A DNA stretch of 64,000 nt from Athripsodes cinereus (taxonomy: Eukaryota > Arthropoda > Insecta > Trichoptera > Leptoceridae): contig OX388314.1 in assembly GCA_947579605.1 (NCBI GenBank), forward strand, positions 10,909,982 to 10,973,981, in the 5' to 3' direction. The position numbers were made by a program, and so were the translations under genes. Below the pieces are notes generated by a model. The model was not told the DNA's origin. It did no database searches and saw only the letters and a program-made list of their open reading frames with translations. Shown here in pieces: positions 21,141 through 33,839 of this stretch (positions within the stretch are counted from its first letter, which is position 1; each line of letters starts with the position of its first letter).

Positions 21141-22295
21141 CTTATTCAAATATCGTGTTTACATTTTCATAACAATACAGTTGAACATACTTAATACAAT
21201 CATAAAAAAATGTCTTCCACACTAGCTTAATTATATATTCATCTTTACTCACCCTCCATGGGATAAAATTGTTTCGAACACATTAATTTTAATAGCGACA
21301 TTGATAAATTAAACGATGCAAGCAGTGCGAAATCCATACACAAAAAATATAATCATTTGTTATTTAGTTATATAAAGGTACCAGGTACATATCTACATGT
21401 AAATATTATACCATATTTTCATCATCGATGAATATTTAATTTTGTTGTACTACACATGGGTTTACTCGGTATTTTCTTTAACAATATGGACATTTTTATT
21501 ATTACCTACAACTATCAAATGTAGGGAACTTTATTATAGTTTCAGGAATCACGATTTAGAAATTTGGTATACACGTAAATTTTCTAATTACTATTGCCTC
21601 GTTTTATTTTTAAGATCTCCTCGTTTTTGTTTAAGTATTTGAGATATCGCGTCTCTGCGATAAACTCACCCATTACGCAAAATATTTGATTATACAATGT
21701 TGTATTCTTATTATTTTTATTGAAACATTTTGTACAATTAAGTTTATTATTATTTTAAAACCACCATACGTTTCTTATATAAAGTCTGAATGTAGTCTGA
21801 CTTCTAGGGGTGGGGAGGGGGGCAGTTTCCTGATGATAGATGCCAATTTTGCTTATTTTTCTTCAATCTTCGTGACCCAAATAAGGAGGGGAGACAACTG
21901 CCTCCTAGTATTAATGAGGTACGCCCATGGTGCCACATTAATTTTAATTACTCACCACTATCTAAAATATGATTGAACGATTGAAACAGACAGGGAAAAC
22001 AAACCAGAAAATATTTTCAATCACGTAAGACATGTAATCTACCTATATACTGTGAACTTTGATCGCGAGTTTGTAGTTTCCAAGCCGTATTTGATTGATA
22101 ATCTAAATAAAAAAATTATTGCAATACTTAGTTTCCGTATTCAAATAAAATATTACGGAGAAAAACGTTTTGTTCTTTGAAAAATATCGTATAATTTGTG
22201 GATTTTGTAGGTATGTCCATATTTTTTTCAGAATAAAAACATCATATCCGTTTGGTAATAATGTTAAGTTGGTGATTGAATTCGGAAATAGGTCA
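21141..22295. other. AT-rich DNA, nothing recognised
   Basis: Contains a G-rich tract near 21805-21825 (GGGGTGGGGAGGGGGG). A 96-codon frame spanning it (21686-21976) resembles nothing. Confidence 0.45.
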
Positions 22296-22308
22296 ATATA
22301 AAGTTTGT

Positions 22309-22740
22309 ACATATGGACAATATCTCACATATGGACACCAGATTTGGATGCTCACGGAGAGCGTGAGATCAAGGCTACAGGCAGCAGAAATGCGGTTCCT
22401 CAGGGGAGTGGCTGGTGTGTCATTGAGAGACCGTATAAGGAATACGTATGTTCGTGAGGCTCTCAAGGTAGAACCAGTACTCCTGCATATAGAGAGGTCG
22501 CAGTTGCGATGGCTGGGTCACGTTCTCCGCATGCCAGAAGACAGACTACCACTTAGATCTTTTGAGGCTGTGGGAGAGGGCAGAAGACCGGTGGGCCGCC
22601 CTAGAAGAAGCTGGCAAGGGCAGGTGTCAAACTTGTGTGATGAAAGACTTGGTTTGGAGTGGCCAGAGGTCCTGGAAGCAGCGGTGGACAGGGATCTCTG
22701 GAGGAGGTACCTAGGTGCAATGGGCCCCCGACCCAACTAG
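22309..22740 (+). CDS. C-terminal fragment of RTE-like LINE ORF
   Basis: Open at the 5' end. The frame extends upstream through the TSD to an ATG at 22276 that is host sequence, so that start is not real. It shows LRWLGHVLRMPEDR, GRRPVGRPRRSWQ and a C-terminal DLWRRYLGAMGPR: the conserved C-terminal region found after the reverse transcriptase in RTE-like insect LINEs. There is no catalytic domain, so the product would be inert. Confidence 0.8.
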   Translation, partial: TYGQYLTYGHQIWMLTESVRSRLQAAEMRFLRGVAGVSLRDRIRNTYVREALKVEPVLLHIERSQLRWLGHVLRMPEDRLPLRSFEAVGEGRRPVGRPRRSWQGQVSNLCDERLGLEWPEVLEAAVDRDLWRRYLGAMGPRPN

Positions 22741-22779
22741 GACAAGGGAAAGAAGATGTATGTACATATGTATGTATGT
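22309..22779 (+). mobile_element. Young 5'-truncated RTE-like LINE with perfect 13-bp TSD
   Basis: ATATAAAGTTTGT is found at 22296-22308 and 22780-22792. Between them are the last ~150 codons of a LINE ORF and an (ATGT)n tail. The same 3' segment occurs as an old insertion inside both Helitrons (44548-44723, 54961-55146). Confidence 0.9.
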
Positions 22780-22792
22780 ATATAAAGTTTGT

Positions 22793-23399
22793 CATTTGGA
22801 ATTTAACTACATACTGTGTTTTTTCAATTTATCTTTCAATGTTAACTATGTATTGATATCTGATGTACAAATGAAACAGTTGTATGATTTATAATACACT
22901 GTATATGTAATATTGTTTGTACATTTATGTGTGACTCATACAAGGTAAGTAGATTTTTCAATAGAAGACGATAATATAATTTACTTTATTACTACTAGGT
23001 ATAGTTACAATAAAAAATGATTTTTTGTTCTGCTTTTTGCTTGCTAATATCTTAGGTTTATTAAATTATAGTTTGACATTAGTCTGTTTGTTTGTCTCCG
23101 TCTGGAGTCTTGTTCCACCGTCTATAAAACGTACATTTATTACAATCGTTAAGTCTGTCATACTTAAATATGTCTAGCGTTTCCTTAATCAGTTATGTTG
23201 TTATTCCAAACTCTTTTAATTATTTATGACTTTATTTTATTATCTTATTAACCTATGGCTATATAATTAATATATAACGTACTTTTACTTTTTTTTTTAC
23301 TTTTGTAATCTAGGTTAAGAAAACTTGTTTATTTGATTTTTTTGTATAGATATATGTATTATTACTATGTTTGATTCTCTCGTATAGAGGTATATCGAA
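22793..23399. other. AT-rich DNA, nothing recognised
   Basis: No supported gene or repeat boundary. Confidence 0.5.
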
Positions 23400-23585
23400 G
23401 GAGGTTAGTCAACAGATTTCACACGGAGGTTTTGGCGGTTTGGTGGTTTGGCCGGCCAGCCCTTCAGGCTGCCCACTATGGCGCCTCCGGTGTGGACAAG
23501 ATTTGTTAAGTGTAGAATTTTGGATAAATGGAAGTCCCCAGACTTCTGCGGTATCCGGGTGGACGGTGGGTCCTTCAATGTATAA
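23400..23585 (-). repeat. R1-type LINE 3'-UTR fragment
   Basis: On the minus strand it contains GCAGCCTGAAGGGCTGGCCG and a hairpin-like GATACCGCAGAAGTC…GACTTCCATTTATCC. Both are related to the 3' UTR behind the R1-type frame at 56594-57334 (compare 57460-57570). Confidence 0.65.
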
Positions 23586-23771
23586 TTAATATATGGCTTT
23601 TACAAAATATCAAAACACAAAATATATTATTATTATTATTATTATTCTCTTTAAAGCTACTTTGCACATCATTACAGCTTTTAGCCAATGCGATGTGCAA
23701 AAGGATACTATAGTTACACAATATTTACAATATTCAAAAACAACAAAACAAAAAACATAAAGCAAATAAAA

Positions 23772-23863
23772 TACATACATATATACATACATACACATAC
23801 ACACATACATACATACATACACACATACACATACATACATACATACACACACATGCATACACA
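23772..23863. repeat. (CATA)n/(CACA)n microsatellite
   Basis: An interrupted run of CATA and CACA units. Open frames across it on both strands are low-complexity artefacts. Confidence 0.9.
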
Positions 23864-24189
23864 TAAAAAATCAAATAACAATCACACAAAAGATCACCAT
23901 AGAATGTTCGTTGACTCAATATGTACACTCGCACGAAATAACACACATAATAATACAATCATACACTGGCACATTTTCTACTTAAATCTATTACATTCTT
24001 TGCTATTATAATATTCATTTGATTGGTGGATACCATTTTGTCAATTTAGTTTGAAATCAATTTAAAAATCATTTTTAAGTAAGTATTCAATCAATATTTC
24101 TCGAGTTTCCACTTCCGCTTTATATATAGACTTTTTGAGAACATGAAATACTTAAGAGTCCATCCATCCAATTTTTTTTTATCTTAAAA
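23864..24189. other. AT-rich DNA, nothing recognised
   Basis: No supported feature. Confidence 0.5.
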
Positions 24190-24325
24190 GATATATCTAG
24201 CTTAAGTTATACACCCAAATAAAACCTTGTACACCTTTCGTAGTAAGCCAAAATCTTGTGTCGTGAAAGGGAAGTTTGCCGGCACCTTGTTTACGAGGCT
24301 ATGACTCTACTTCCAGGTAACGCCG
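24190..24325 (-). repeat. tRNA-derived SINE, B box deleted
   Basis: Same family as 40055-40225 and 25297-25470: CACAAGATTTTGGC, CCTTTCACGACAC-type and AGGTAGAGTC-like blocks are present, but the GGTTCGATCCC box between them is missing. Confidence 0.7.
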
Positions 24326-24337
24326 AACTCAATTCTT

Positions 24338-24415
24338 ACTATACTATACTATACCATCACGGCATATCCCACAAGTGGGGTAGCCAGCAGATCAGCTGCA
24401 TGTAAGAAACATGCA
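24338..24415 (-). repeat. (TAG)n-family element, very short copy with TSD
   Basis: Only the last ~70 bases of the family plus a TACTA-type repeat are present. AACTCAATTCTT flanks it on both sides (24326-24337 and 24416-24427). It inserted at the edge of the SINE. This is good evidence that the family inserts by target-primed reverse transcription with 5' truncation. Confidence 0.85.
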
Positions 24416-24427
24416 AACTCAATTCTT

Positions 24428-25296
24428 TATCAACAAAATTGAAGAAAAATAAGAATGCTTTGATATTATGCTAAATACTTCAATGTCAGATACGAAGTTC
24501 AACAACACAATTTATTAAACTTATAGAACGAATGTCTATTATTTTGAGCTACAGGGATACAATACCAATAAAAAAATATTTCGGAAATCTGTGAAAGTAA
24601 ACTAAAAAGAATTTAGTGCTACAAGCGAGTAGGATGAAAATAATGATCATACCTTTAACAGAAAAAAATATTATAATATTTTCTAGTATTACACCTAAAG
24701 CTTCCCTAACAATGATATATTTTCCATTTCAGTAAATATTACACACCAAGGTAACAGATAAATTCAAAGGTTTCACAGAGTGATGAATAGAAACCATTTA
24801 GGATTACATACTACCTACATAATATTATACACAATGTGGATTGACTTTGATAATATTTTTTCATTCCCTTTTATGCCACCTCATAACAATAGAACTTGAT
24901 CAAAGTGTGTTCTAAATAATACATTCATACAAAATTTAATAAATGATATATGTACAATTATCGTGTAATAATTTTGTGTAAAAAATAAACCCTTTTAAAG
25001 ACTTTAGCAGACCTTAATGAGAAATGAGTAATAATTGTTTTACATATTTCATAGAGAAATTAAAAAAATAGGCACTTCATCTCCATCTTCTTTCGTATCC
25101 CTGGAAAAAAAGACTCATATTTTTTTTCAAAAGTTTTCGAATTATGTGTTAAAGGCATTTCGAATTCGTTTTTGATTCAACTATGACGTATACCACCCAT
25201 TTCGAATAACTTATTTGTACATGGCACCACGACAGTAACAATAATCAGCCGACAAATAATAGATCTTCCGCTCTTTTCCATGAGTTGTGAAAGGCA
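24428..25296. other. AT-rich DNA, nothing recognised
   Basis: No supported feature. Confidence 0.5.
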
Positions 25297-25470
25297 TGTA
25301 ATTTTTTTTTATCTGGGTTTTGTTATAAACCCAAATACAACCTTATACACCTTCCACAGCAAGCTAAAAGCTTGTGTCGTGAAAGGGGAGTTTGCTGGCA
25401 CCTGGGTCGAACCGCGGACCCCTTATTCACGAGGCCGAGATTCTACCTCCAGGCTACCGACGAACGAATA
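25297..25470 (-). repeat. tRNA-derived SINE
   Basis: On the minus strand: TCGTCGGTAGCCTGGAGGTA (A box), CGGTTCGACCC (B box), body with GGCAAACTCCCCTTTCACGA and AAAGCTTTTAGCTTGC-type blocks, then GTATTTGGGTTTATAAC and an A-rich tail. RNA polymerase III boxes and repeated occurrence (24190, 40055, 50845, partial 27415) support a SINE moved by a LINE. Confidence 0.85.
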
Positions 25471-25553
25471 AAAAAAAAATATTAAGGTTCGAATTCATGA
25501 GCATCTTAAACGTTTAAATTTGTGACAGTTCAAATAAAACAGCTAAGATGTTT

Positions 25554-25605
25554 ATTACATGTTGCTGGTCTGCTGGCTACCCCACTTTAGAAGTAGTTGT
25601 TGGAT
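25554..25605 (+). repeat. (TAG)n-family fragment
   Basis: TGGTCTGCTGGCTACCCCAC with flanking ACATG and a degenerate AGTAGT end: the 3' part of the family in plus orientation. Confidence 0.6.
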
Positions 25606-26159
25606 AAATGAATTCTAACATCATAAAATGGAATTAAATTTAATGCTTTAGTAAATAATTAAAATAATGAGGATAGTAGGTATCTATTGTTTTTTATTCA
25701 TAAAAAAACATCCAAAATCGATAGAATCATGGTCCATAATATTATAAAAGTTATATTTGCGATTAACGAAGAAAATAAGCAAAAATCTCTGCAAGTATTT
25801 CCTTGAAGCATTCAATATTGCGTTTAAATTGACCACACTAAATATTTGTTTTTGTTTCGACATTTTTCAATAATTTGACTTTTCTCAGTTTCTATTGACA
25901 CTGGATATTATTAATTCTACAACATCCATTTTTTAAAGACTGTGTGCTACTTGACGTCCGATTTATTTTTGTTTGAAATAATTTCATAAATACTCTTTTA
26001 TTGAAAATTTGACAATATAACCTACTATCGAATTGACTTGTGATCCATTGACTTTTTTTTCCATTCATAACTTATGCTGTGATACTGATAGTTGTGTTGT
26101 TCTCTTTTCGTGTTTTTTTTTTGATTTTTTATTATGATTGTTGTGTCTTAATATTCTAC
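25606..26159. other. AT-rich DNA, nothing recognised
   Basis: No supported feature. Confidence 0.5.
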
Positions 26160-26255
26160 ACTTGTATATACATCATATGAACTATGTATGTAAATATATA
26201 ACATGTAAAAGGCTAGCGCCGTGAATTGTTAATAGATAAATAAATAAATATAATT
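26160..26255 (+). repeat. LINE 3'-UTR relic
   Basis: Ends ACATGTAAAAGGCTAGCGCC…AATAAATAAATA. The same block, reverse-complemented, is at 29685-29745 (GGCGTGAGCCTTTTACATGT), which shows a repeat family with a simple-repeat 3' end. Confidence 0.6.
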
Positions 26256-26995
26256 AATTCGGCAACAAGTTTAGCTATATGGACCAGTGATATGTTATAC
26301 CTAGATAAGCAATATGAATCTCAAACATGTACCTACCATCAATAAAATCTCTTTGCGGTCCTTGATGCCGCAATTTTTATTAAGTTTGTTTAGAACTTCC
26401 GTGGCAGCTTGTCGTCTCAGTGTCGTTGGATTAAATGTCATCAAGTAAAAATGTCGCATTGTGCTTAAATGACACCATAGAAATGGTTTGACTTTTTGAT
26501 GAACGTTTTGAGATAGCGAGCACTTCATCAAGTTTGAAATATGCCAACAAATCTAGGGAACATGTAATTTGTAAAAAGAATGATGTTATTGATATGGAAT
26601 ATGTCGATAGTGGGTACAAAAGTAATACACCTTTTTAAACACTCTTGCCGAAGTTCGACAATACCCATTGTCAGTTTGAAAAAAAGCGACACACATATAA
26701 ATTGATTGTAGATAACAAGAGATAGACAATAATGAGCATGGGGATTATTACAGACGACAAAGGCCGGTAGATAGAGATGAATATATACATAAGAAAAGAG
26801 ATGAATATATATTACTCAGGTATCGTACCTCGACGGGTGGGTACACATTTTTAGAGAATATTTGTATGACATTGCGAATCTAGTTGTAACATATCACTGA
26901 TATAGACACGGAATTATAGTAAGGGTAAAATAATTGTTCCATAAGATCAGTTTGCTTATCACTCAGATACATTACCTGTGATAGAATAGACTTCT
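26256..26995. other. AT-rich DNA, nothing recognised
   Basis: No supported feature. Confidence 0.5.
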
Positions 26996-27085
26996 ACTAC
27001 CACTTTATCACTGTGTATCGCATAGGGAGAGCCAGCAGAATAGCCGCATGTAATAAACATGCAAGTCATCTTGCCACAACAAGAA
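26996..27085 (-). repeat. (TAG)n-family element, diverged fragment
   Basis: Contains TATCACTGTGTATCGCATA, GAGCCAGCAGAATAGCCGC and TAAACATGCAAGTCATCTTG, matching the 3' half of the family at perhaps 75% by eye. Confidence 0.6.
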
Positions 27086-27529
27086 AAATAAATCCAAAAC
27101 AATAAAATTTGTCATATATATAAAAAATTTAATGTTTTTTAAACAAATTGCTTGTAATTAATTTCCAGTGAAGAACGGATAAATAAAAATATAAAACATA
27201 GCACTTTTGTTTCTTTGATACAATATATCTATTGATACATTCGCAATCAGTGGAATACTTTGACAAGATCATCTCTTTTCTATCCAACAATGAATATTTT
27301 ATATGGTATACCATGAAAAGCTAAGTCGGTAAGCTTTTATATAGTTATATAACATTTGTAAATTTGTATGACACAGTTGTTTAAAATGCATTGTTATTTA
27401 AGACTTACGTTGTTATTGTATAAGGCTGTATTTGGGTTTATAACAAAAATCCAGATATATCTTTTATAAAAAAAACTTAATGTTCGTAAAATTTTTAATG
27501 GTTGAAATGCATCTCCTCTTTTACTAATT
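27086..27529. other. AT-rich DNA with a partial SINE end
   Basis: 27415-27475 holds AAGGCTGTATTTGGGTTTAT and AACAAAAATCCAGATATATC, the 3' end of the tRNA-derived SINE family in plus orientation. The rest is unassigned. Confidence 0.6.
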
Positions 27530-27541
27530 TAAATCTATTTA

Positions 27542-27812
27542 CTACTACTACTACTACTATACCATCACGGCATATCCCACAAGTGGGGTAGCCAGCAGAT
27601 CAGCTGCATGTAAGAAACATGCAAACTGTCCTCTTCGTGCCAATATAAAATCAAGACATTCAGGATGGGTGGCAAACCTCATCGCTGAATTTAAGATGTA
27701 AAATGTCTTAATTTTTTCGAACACCTGCCTTTTACAGGACACTCGAAAACTTACGCAGAAGAGTGGGAGACCAATTCTTTACCGGGTGCTCCACGGGATT
27801 CTATTTCTATTC
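27542..27812 (-). repeat. (TAG)n-family element, longest well-preserved copy, with TSD
   Basis: TAAATCTATTTA flanks it at 27530-27541 and 27813-27824. Read on the minus strand it starts near ATCCCGTGGAGCACCCGG, passes GTCTCCCACTCTTCTGCG, AGGCAGGTGTTCGAAAAA, GAGGTTTGCCACCCATCC and CCCACTTGTGGGATATGCCG, and ends in TAG repeats. No convincing pol III A box is seen; GGTGTTCGAAAAA only loosely resembles a B box. A 61-codon frame ends at the first TAG of the tail. It may be a SINE or the 3' end of an unseen LINE. Confidence 0.85.
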
Positions 27813-27824
27813 TAAATCTATTTA

Positions 27825-29684
27825 TATATTTGCATATAATAAATTTTGTCTAACATTAACAAAAAATAATAATAAATACTAAAAATAATGAAGAATATAA
27901 TGCCTTTAATATTATTAAAGTGTACAGAAATTTATAACTGTAAAAGAACTCTAGCATTGATATATCCACATAGGGGCACACGTGTTGAAAAATACCTGCC
28001 ATACATAAATACTTTGAATGACACTCAATAGACTACGAGACTACGGTCACAAAGTAAACCCATCAAAATGGTGATACCTAACAGCAAAAAACATACATGT
28101 GAATACGGTAAAATTTAGGATGACTTAATTGAAGACCCTGTTCTAGGCAATGATATGGTGATGTTTGTTTTTTAAATTGCCTTGTTTATTGGAATGGAAA
28201 GGTTGAGACCGGGTCCGAAAACTAGCGTACGAACTGTCAAAGATGCTAGAAAAAATAAAGAAAATAAATCGCTATAATTGTATACTATTTCTTTTTCTTC
28301 TTAGATTGAGTTGCTGCTCTTATAGAAACACTTGAGATCTACTGGAAGCCAACTCTCAATCAGATTAATTCTCAGCTTTCAAGAGATTCGATTCCCAATT
28401 GAAGTATAATGGTGAAGATGTTCCAAAGAAATACCACGTCCTTTTATGTAGACAATAAGAACTTAAATTGATATTTTATATAGCTTTACAAATGATGCGA
28501 TGCTTGAAAAGTAATGGAAGATTAAATCTTAAATAGAAATCTTCGAACACGTACATTGAAATATCTTAGATATCCAGTTCCAATTGAAACGTTTATTTCA
28601 TACAAAGATTAAATTGAAAAGACATGATTGTTTCCAGTAATCTGTTTATTTATAAAATCGCAAATTGATTTTGTTATTAAAATTATTGCTCTTTTATTTC
28701 TAATGCACTTTATAAAAGCATTGTGTTGTGGTGGCTGTACCGATTTAGCGTATATTTATTAGTTTTGGACTAGCATTTTCTCGTGTCAATTACTATACTA
28801 GAGTAGAGAAAAACTCATTTAAAGCAAATTGTATGTAAATTTTCACGAAGTTACCTTTGTCTAGACTCTAGAACGTTTTGCTGTATAGACGTGGGACGTA
28901 AAATATCGGCAGAAAAACGTTTACCTGTTTTTGAGATGTGGTGTTACAGACACATATTGAAAATCCATTGGTCGAAACATGTTTAAAATGACGAAGTACC
29001 TATTGTACAGGGTAGGTAAAAAAACAACTCTTTCAAAAGATAAATCAATAACGAGCAAACTGGATTGGCCACAAAATCAGGCACTTGGGTCTGCTCCTTT
29101 TCACTGCGGAGAGCATGACCGAAGGCAGGTGGAGGCTGACTAAGACATGCTTTTATAGATCGAGTGACGGAGAACATGAGCTGTAGTACATACGTAGACT
29201 ACCAGAAAATAGGAAGGAAAATCCAAGCATGTTGCAGGCCAATCCAAATAATATATCTCATTAAAAATGCTGTATATATCTCATTTAATGTTGAGCAAAT
29301 TTTTTTTCACTTTATTACTCCTGACAAAACCTGCTAAAAAAGTAATAATTATTGGATACTATTCAAATAATTTATTATTTCGTTTGTATTTGTTTTTAAT
29401 AATCATTAAAATAATTTCAGTAAAAATGTTGCATTATTTTATCAAAAATCAGAAATTTATCTTTGCTTCTAAAACCGGGAGAGTTTTGAGAAATGTAAAT
29501 GATTGCTTTGACATTCACAATAGATATAAAAATAATAATATTGTTTCTGCATAAGCAGGCCTTTATAATATCAACATTAAGAAAACGTCAGTTTAAAATT
29601 ATATAAGTGAAATATTCATTTTGAGTTATGCTAAATAGCTCTCTCTACAATAATACAAGCATGAACTGTTAAAGTGATCATTTA
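27825..29684. other. AT-rich DNA with one GC-richer unassigned patch
   Basis: 29050-29175 is GC-richer (CACTTGGGTCTGCTCCTTTT, GGCAGGTGGAGGCTGACTAA) and may be a degraded LINE piece, but no motif confirms it. The rest holds nothing recognised. Confidence 0.4.
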
Positions 29685-29745
29685 CATATTTATTTATTAC
29701 AAAATACGGCGTGAGCCTTTTACATGTATAAAATATAATTATAGA
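29685..29745 (-). repeat. LINE 3'-UTR relic
   Basis: Reverse-complement match to the family at 26160-26255, with TATTTATTTATT at its 3' end. Confidence 0.6.
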
Positions 29746-30102
29746 AAATGCATGACAGACAGTACGTTCAAACAAGACAAGGAGTAACTATGAAAAAAGG
29801 AATAAACACAATAAAAAAAACAGTATGATAAATATAATAGGTACATATAAACCATTCAATATAACTTGTTTAAAATTGATTGATAAAAGACAGAATTAGC
29901 AATAAATCATCAAAATTGGGAAATTCAACATAAGATTTAAGATTATTAATTATACGAGGTAAATATTAATTAAAATTAGGTACCTATATATAGTTTTTAT
30001 ATATGACGCAGTAGTACATTAAAATGTTTTTTCTTTTGTTTTATAATAATTTGTGAATTATTCAGGTAACAAAAGTAATAGATTACATACTCGTAATATA
30101 TA

Positions 30103-30511
30103 TCTGACATATCGTCCCTCCTCTGACAAACTTTCGTATCTGACATTTTTGGCAAAATCGAGTTATGACCATCAATGTGTATTTATATTATGTGCCCTGC
30201 ATGTTCTGAATGAAGATCACACCTGTAACTGTTACCGTTATCCTGGAATAGTTTTCTGATTTGCTGTCGTATTTACGAATTATTCTAAATAAAATGTGTT
30301 GTATCTACTAATTCCTCAAAATTTCATTACAAAAATGATTCTGAGATATATAAGAATAGGTTTAAATAAAATAATGTAATATATTTACACTGTTTCATAT
30401 AACTAGGAGAGACGAAAATTTGCACGACAAAACACAAAAACGCTCTCCTGAACAATTTACATGAAAAATTTACATGACTGTTAGTCAGAAGAGGGACGAT
30501 TTTATGTCAGA
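30103..30511. mobile_element. Possible MITE with ~25-bp inverted ends
   Basis: Left end TCTGACATATCGTCCCTCC… is mirrored by right end …GAGGGACGATTTTATGTCAGA, with CTCTGAC/GTCAGAAG continuing the pairing (three extra bases on one side). The interior is AT-rich and non-coding. No TSD is clear. The class is not assigned. Confidence 0.55.
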
Positions 30512-32390
30512 AAGAATAATCAAATTGGGTATTTTAGAACATTGACATTGCATTATTTTTTAATATTTTAGAATTTGATTTATCTATAAGCCGTGCTTCA
30601 CGTAAAAAGTTTTAATTTGGTTTGATTGAGATTTATTGCGTTTTAACGTAATAATAATTGGTTTTTAAAGATTTATTGTAGTGTTTAACAATGCAACAAT
30701 TTATTTTAAATGTTTAATGGAGGATAAACGTGATTTTAATGAGTTTTATGGGTATTAATTACACAAGTTAATATTTCATTTTAATGAGATTTAAATTTGA
30801 TTTTTATACGATTTCAATATGATTTTATTGCGATTATTATGAGATTTTGATAAAGTTGCCGTGAGTTTTTTGTTTTATTTTGATAAGTTTTCAATTTTTT
30901 TTCAAAAAGTATTTTAAGCCTTTTTATAATTTGATTTAAATATAAAATAATCCAAATGTTTAAAAATTAAAAAAATATTTAAGGTCACATTGGAATCGTA
31001 AAGGTACATTATTGTGGAATATGTAAGAGTTTTCAACAGGTGTCACTGTATTTCATCAAAAATGGAATAGGTATATGTTTAAAAATATTACTCAGCACAA
31101 AAAAAATTACAATTATTGTTCCTTTCCATTAGATACCACAGCGGGAAGCATTTTCCAGGATTGAAAAAAGTGTAAAACAGAAATGGTATAATAAATTGTA
31201 AGTGCGAAGAATATGGGAGAAATAGAAAAATATGAATTTTCAATAAACAACTTTCTTTTACTTCGTAGCAATAAAAGTCTATTTTGTAACATAAAACCTT
31301 ATAATAATAACATCTTTTCATATGACAAATTTTGCAAATCGTTTTCTAGTGGAGTAGCCAGTGGACATAATTACATATATTTGACATAACTGACTATTTT
31401 TTTATTCCATTCTGAATATACTTTGTAAAATCAGATTAAAATTAAAAAAAAAACGGAACAAGATTCAAGAATGGTACACCGTGAAAATTTAGTAGCTCCT
31501 TTATCAAATATAGAGATTTGATTTGGATTTTAGTGACATAATAATATGTATGTCTTCTGAAAAGGTGCATAACTGCTTACTCGTGCAGAGAAGTGTTTGG
31601 ATTATATTTGATGAAAATTTATTTTATCTCATCTTAAATCTGATTTTAAAAATGCCTAATAGAATTGTTGAATGTTTATCTTTAGATATATATAGAGATA
31701 TATGTAGAAAAATAGTAAGTAGCTTTCGTTTGGAATGTTCATTGAATTTGTGAGTAAAAGGAAAACACAGAGAATGCTTATTGAGCTAGGAAATTATCGA
31801 AGTAGAAAATGTTGTATAATCATTTAATTATTGGATTTAGTTAGGAGAATGAAACTTTTTGTAAAGCGAAACAAGCTATTCAAAATAATTTTACAGTCAA
31901 TAAACGTCCACGGGTTTATAAAATAAAACAAATACACGAAAAAAGGATCGTATAGGTGTAATGAAACTTTATATTAGTTAATTTTTTTGTTGCAAAAGTA
32001 AATTATTCGAATACTGTGACCAGCGCTCCGAAGTCGTTATTAAAGGAACGGTGTATTGTGAAAGGGAAATATATCACATGGTGTTAGTTAACTAGTCACT
32101 CCACTTGTTTATCATCCCACTTGAATCGATAGAAAAAGGAATAAATGTTTGTACAATTTCAAATGTATGTAAAATTTCATTTAAGGAAATTTTTAAGTAT
32201 TCATGTAGGTACAACTATATTAAAAAATACATGATATAATTCAGTTGTACCATCTTGAAAATTAAAAAAACATATTTATTCAAATTTTTATTTTTTATTT
32301 TTTAACTAAAATTGCATAAAATAACATTAAATGTTATACAAGTCACCGTGATTTATGTATAAATACCTTATACCTTTCTCTTAATACAGG
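30512..32390. other. AT-rich DNA, nothing recognised
   Basis: Stops in all frames; the short open frames at 31321-31088 (-) and 31523-31753 (+) resemble no known protein. Confidence 0.45.
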
Positions 32391-33831
32391 AGTCTATTTT
32401 ATTTATTTATTCATGCATTTATTACAGCATTTAAAAACAAAGCATGTTACAAAGACTATCTAATTAGGCATGAGCCCAAGGCAGACTGTATCGGTTTTTA
32501 ACCTTAATTTGTCTCAGCGCTTTAATAATCTTTACTTCAAGTACTTAGGTTATTTTCCTTATTCTGTTTAATCATTCAATCATATATTATGACACAACAC
32601 ACACGCTCACGCACTCAAATATACATCCAAACACATAAACAAACTCACCCACATACATATAACTCCATTCTTCTTTTTCTCTTCAAGATAATAATATTTT
32701 GATTTATATCCATAATAAAACAACCACAATTTATATTTTATATTATCATGTCAACACCATTATCTTTGCTGATGACATTTTTATGTATCATGTAGGTATA
32801 TTCACTTTCACAGTAAACATAGCATTTTCATCTTTCATCAAATTACAAGTTTTATTGTAGGTACTATCAAGTAGTTATGTAGTTATATTGTACATATATG
32901 TAGGTATAATGTATAAATGTTGGTTGCTGTAGAAATATTTTAATACTTTTATACAAGTTATAAGAACATGACGTAGTAAAAATTAAATTAACTTTTTATT
33001 TAGTTTCATAGTCGAAGTGAACAAAAAAATGTAAAAGGTAGCCAATAGCTTGATGGTAGCGTCACGGACTATAAATTGGAAAATCCATGGTATAAATCTT
33101 GCTGCCAATCTAATCGATGTTCAAGATTAAGGCTTCAGCTTAGTATAAGATTTTATAGGATTCAGGTTTATAACTTAAAAAATTAATACTAGATTTTTAC
33201 GCTCTAACAGAAATATCTTTCTTTCAATAAAGACCATTTCTCTTATACGAATACCAGAGTGTTAGATAGGTACCAACGACTGTACAAGGAAAATGTGCAT
33301 TAATTGACCCAGAATAGTTTTGAGTAGAAGAGGCCTATTTTACAGCTCATGATTCCCTTAGAAAAAGGATGAAGATCAAGGGCAAGCGAATGGACGCGGA
33401 TTAAAGTAATCGAATTGTGGAATCTAAGAATATCCAATCTTAAAATTGACTCTCAACTTTTTCCTTAATTGTTTCTACAATCTTAAATTACGTAATTGGT
33501 ATACAAAATGAAGTAGAAAGGAGAAGAAAAACATGTAGGCACATGTTTTAATTATTTAGTTCACAAAGTTTATTTTAAATAGTGACGTCTCTTACCGCAG
33601 AGGTTTACATTCCAGCTGCTACTAAACTATTATATTATATAACAAACTTTAGAAATATGTCGTTGTTTCAGCCTATTTTTTTAATGTTCAGTATATGTTC
33701 GAAGTTGTTGCAATACAATATCAATTATTTTCGTGTGTGAGATTTTTGAAAAAAATTTGGATAGCTTTTAGAGGCATGTAATTATTTTTAAACAATTCAT
33801 CTTTTTTTTATACGCCGTTTAAGCACTCCAT
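32391..33831. other. AT-rich DNA with weak repeat traces
   Basis: A TTTATTTATTTATT run at 32398-32412, followed by CATGAGCCCAAGGCAGACTG, could be a minus-strand LINE end. 33045-33130 has tRNA-like traces (TAGCTTGATGGTAGCG) that may be a degraded SINE. Nothing firmer. Confidence 0.35.
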
Positions 33832-33839
33832 ATACAAGC

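Noticed and set aside
23610..24011. Frames of about 75-107 codons on both strands
   Set aside because: They are produced by the (CATA)n microsatellite (His-Thr-Tyr-Ile or Val-Cys-Met-Tyr runs).
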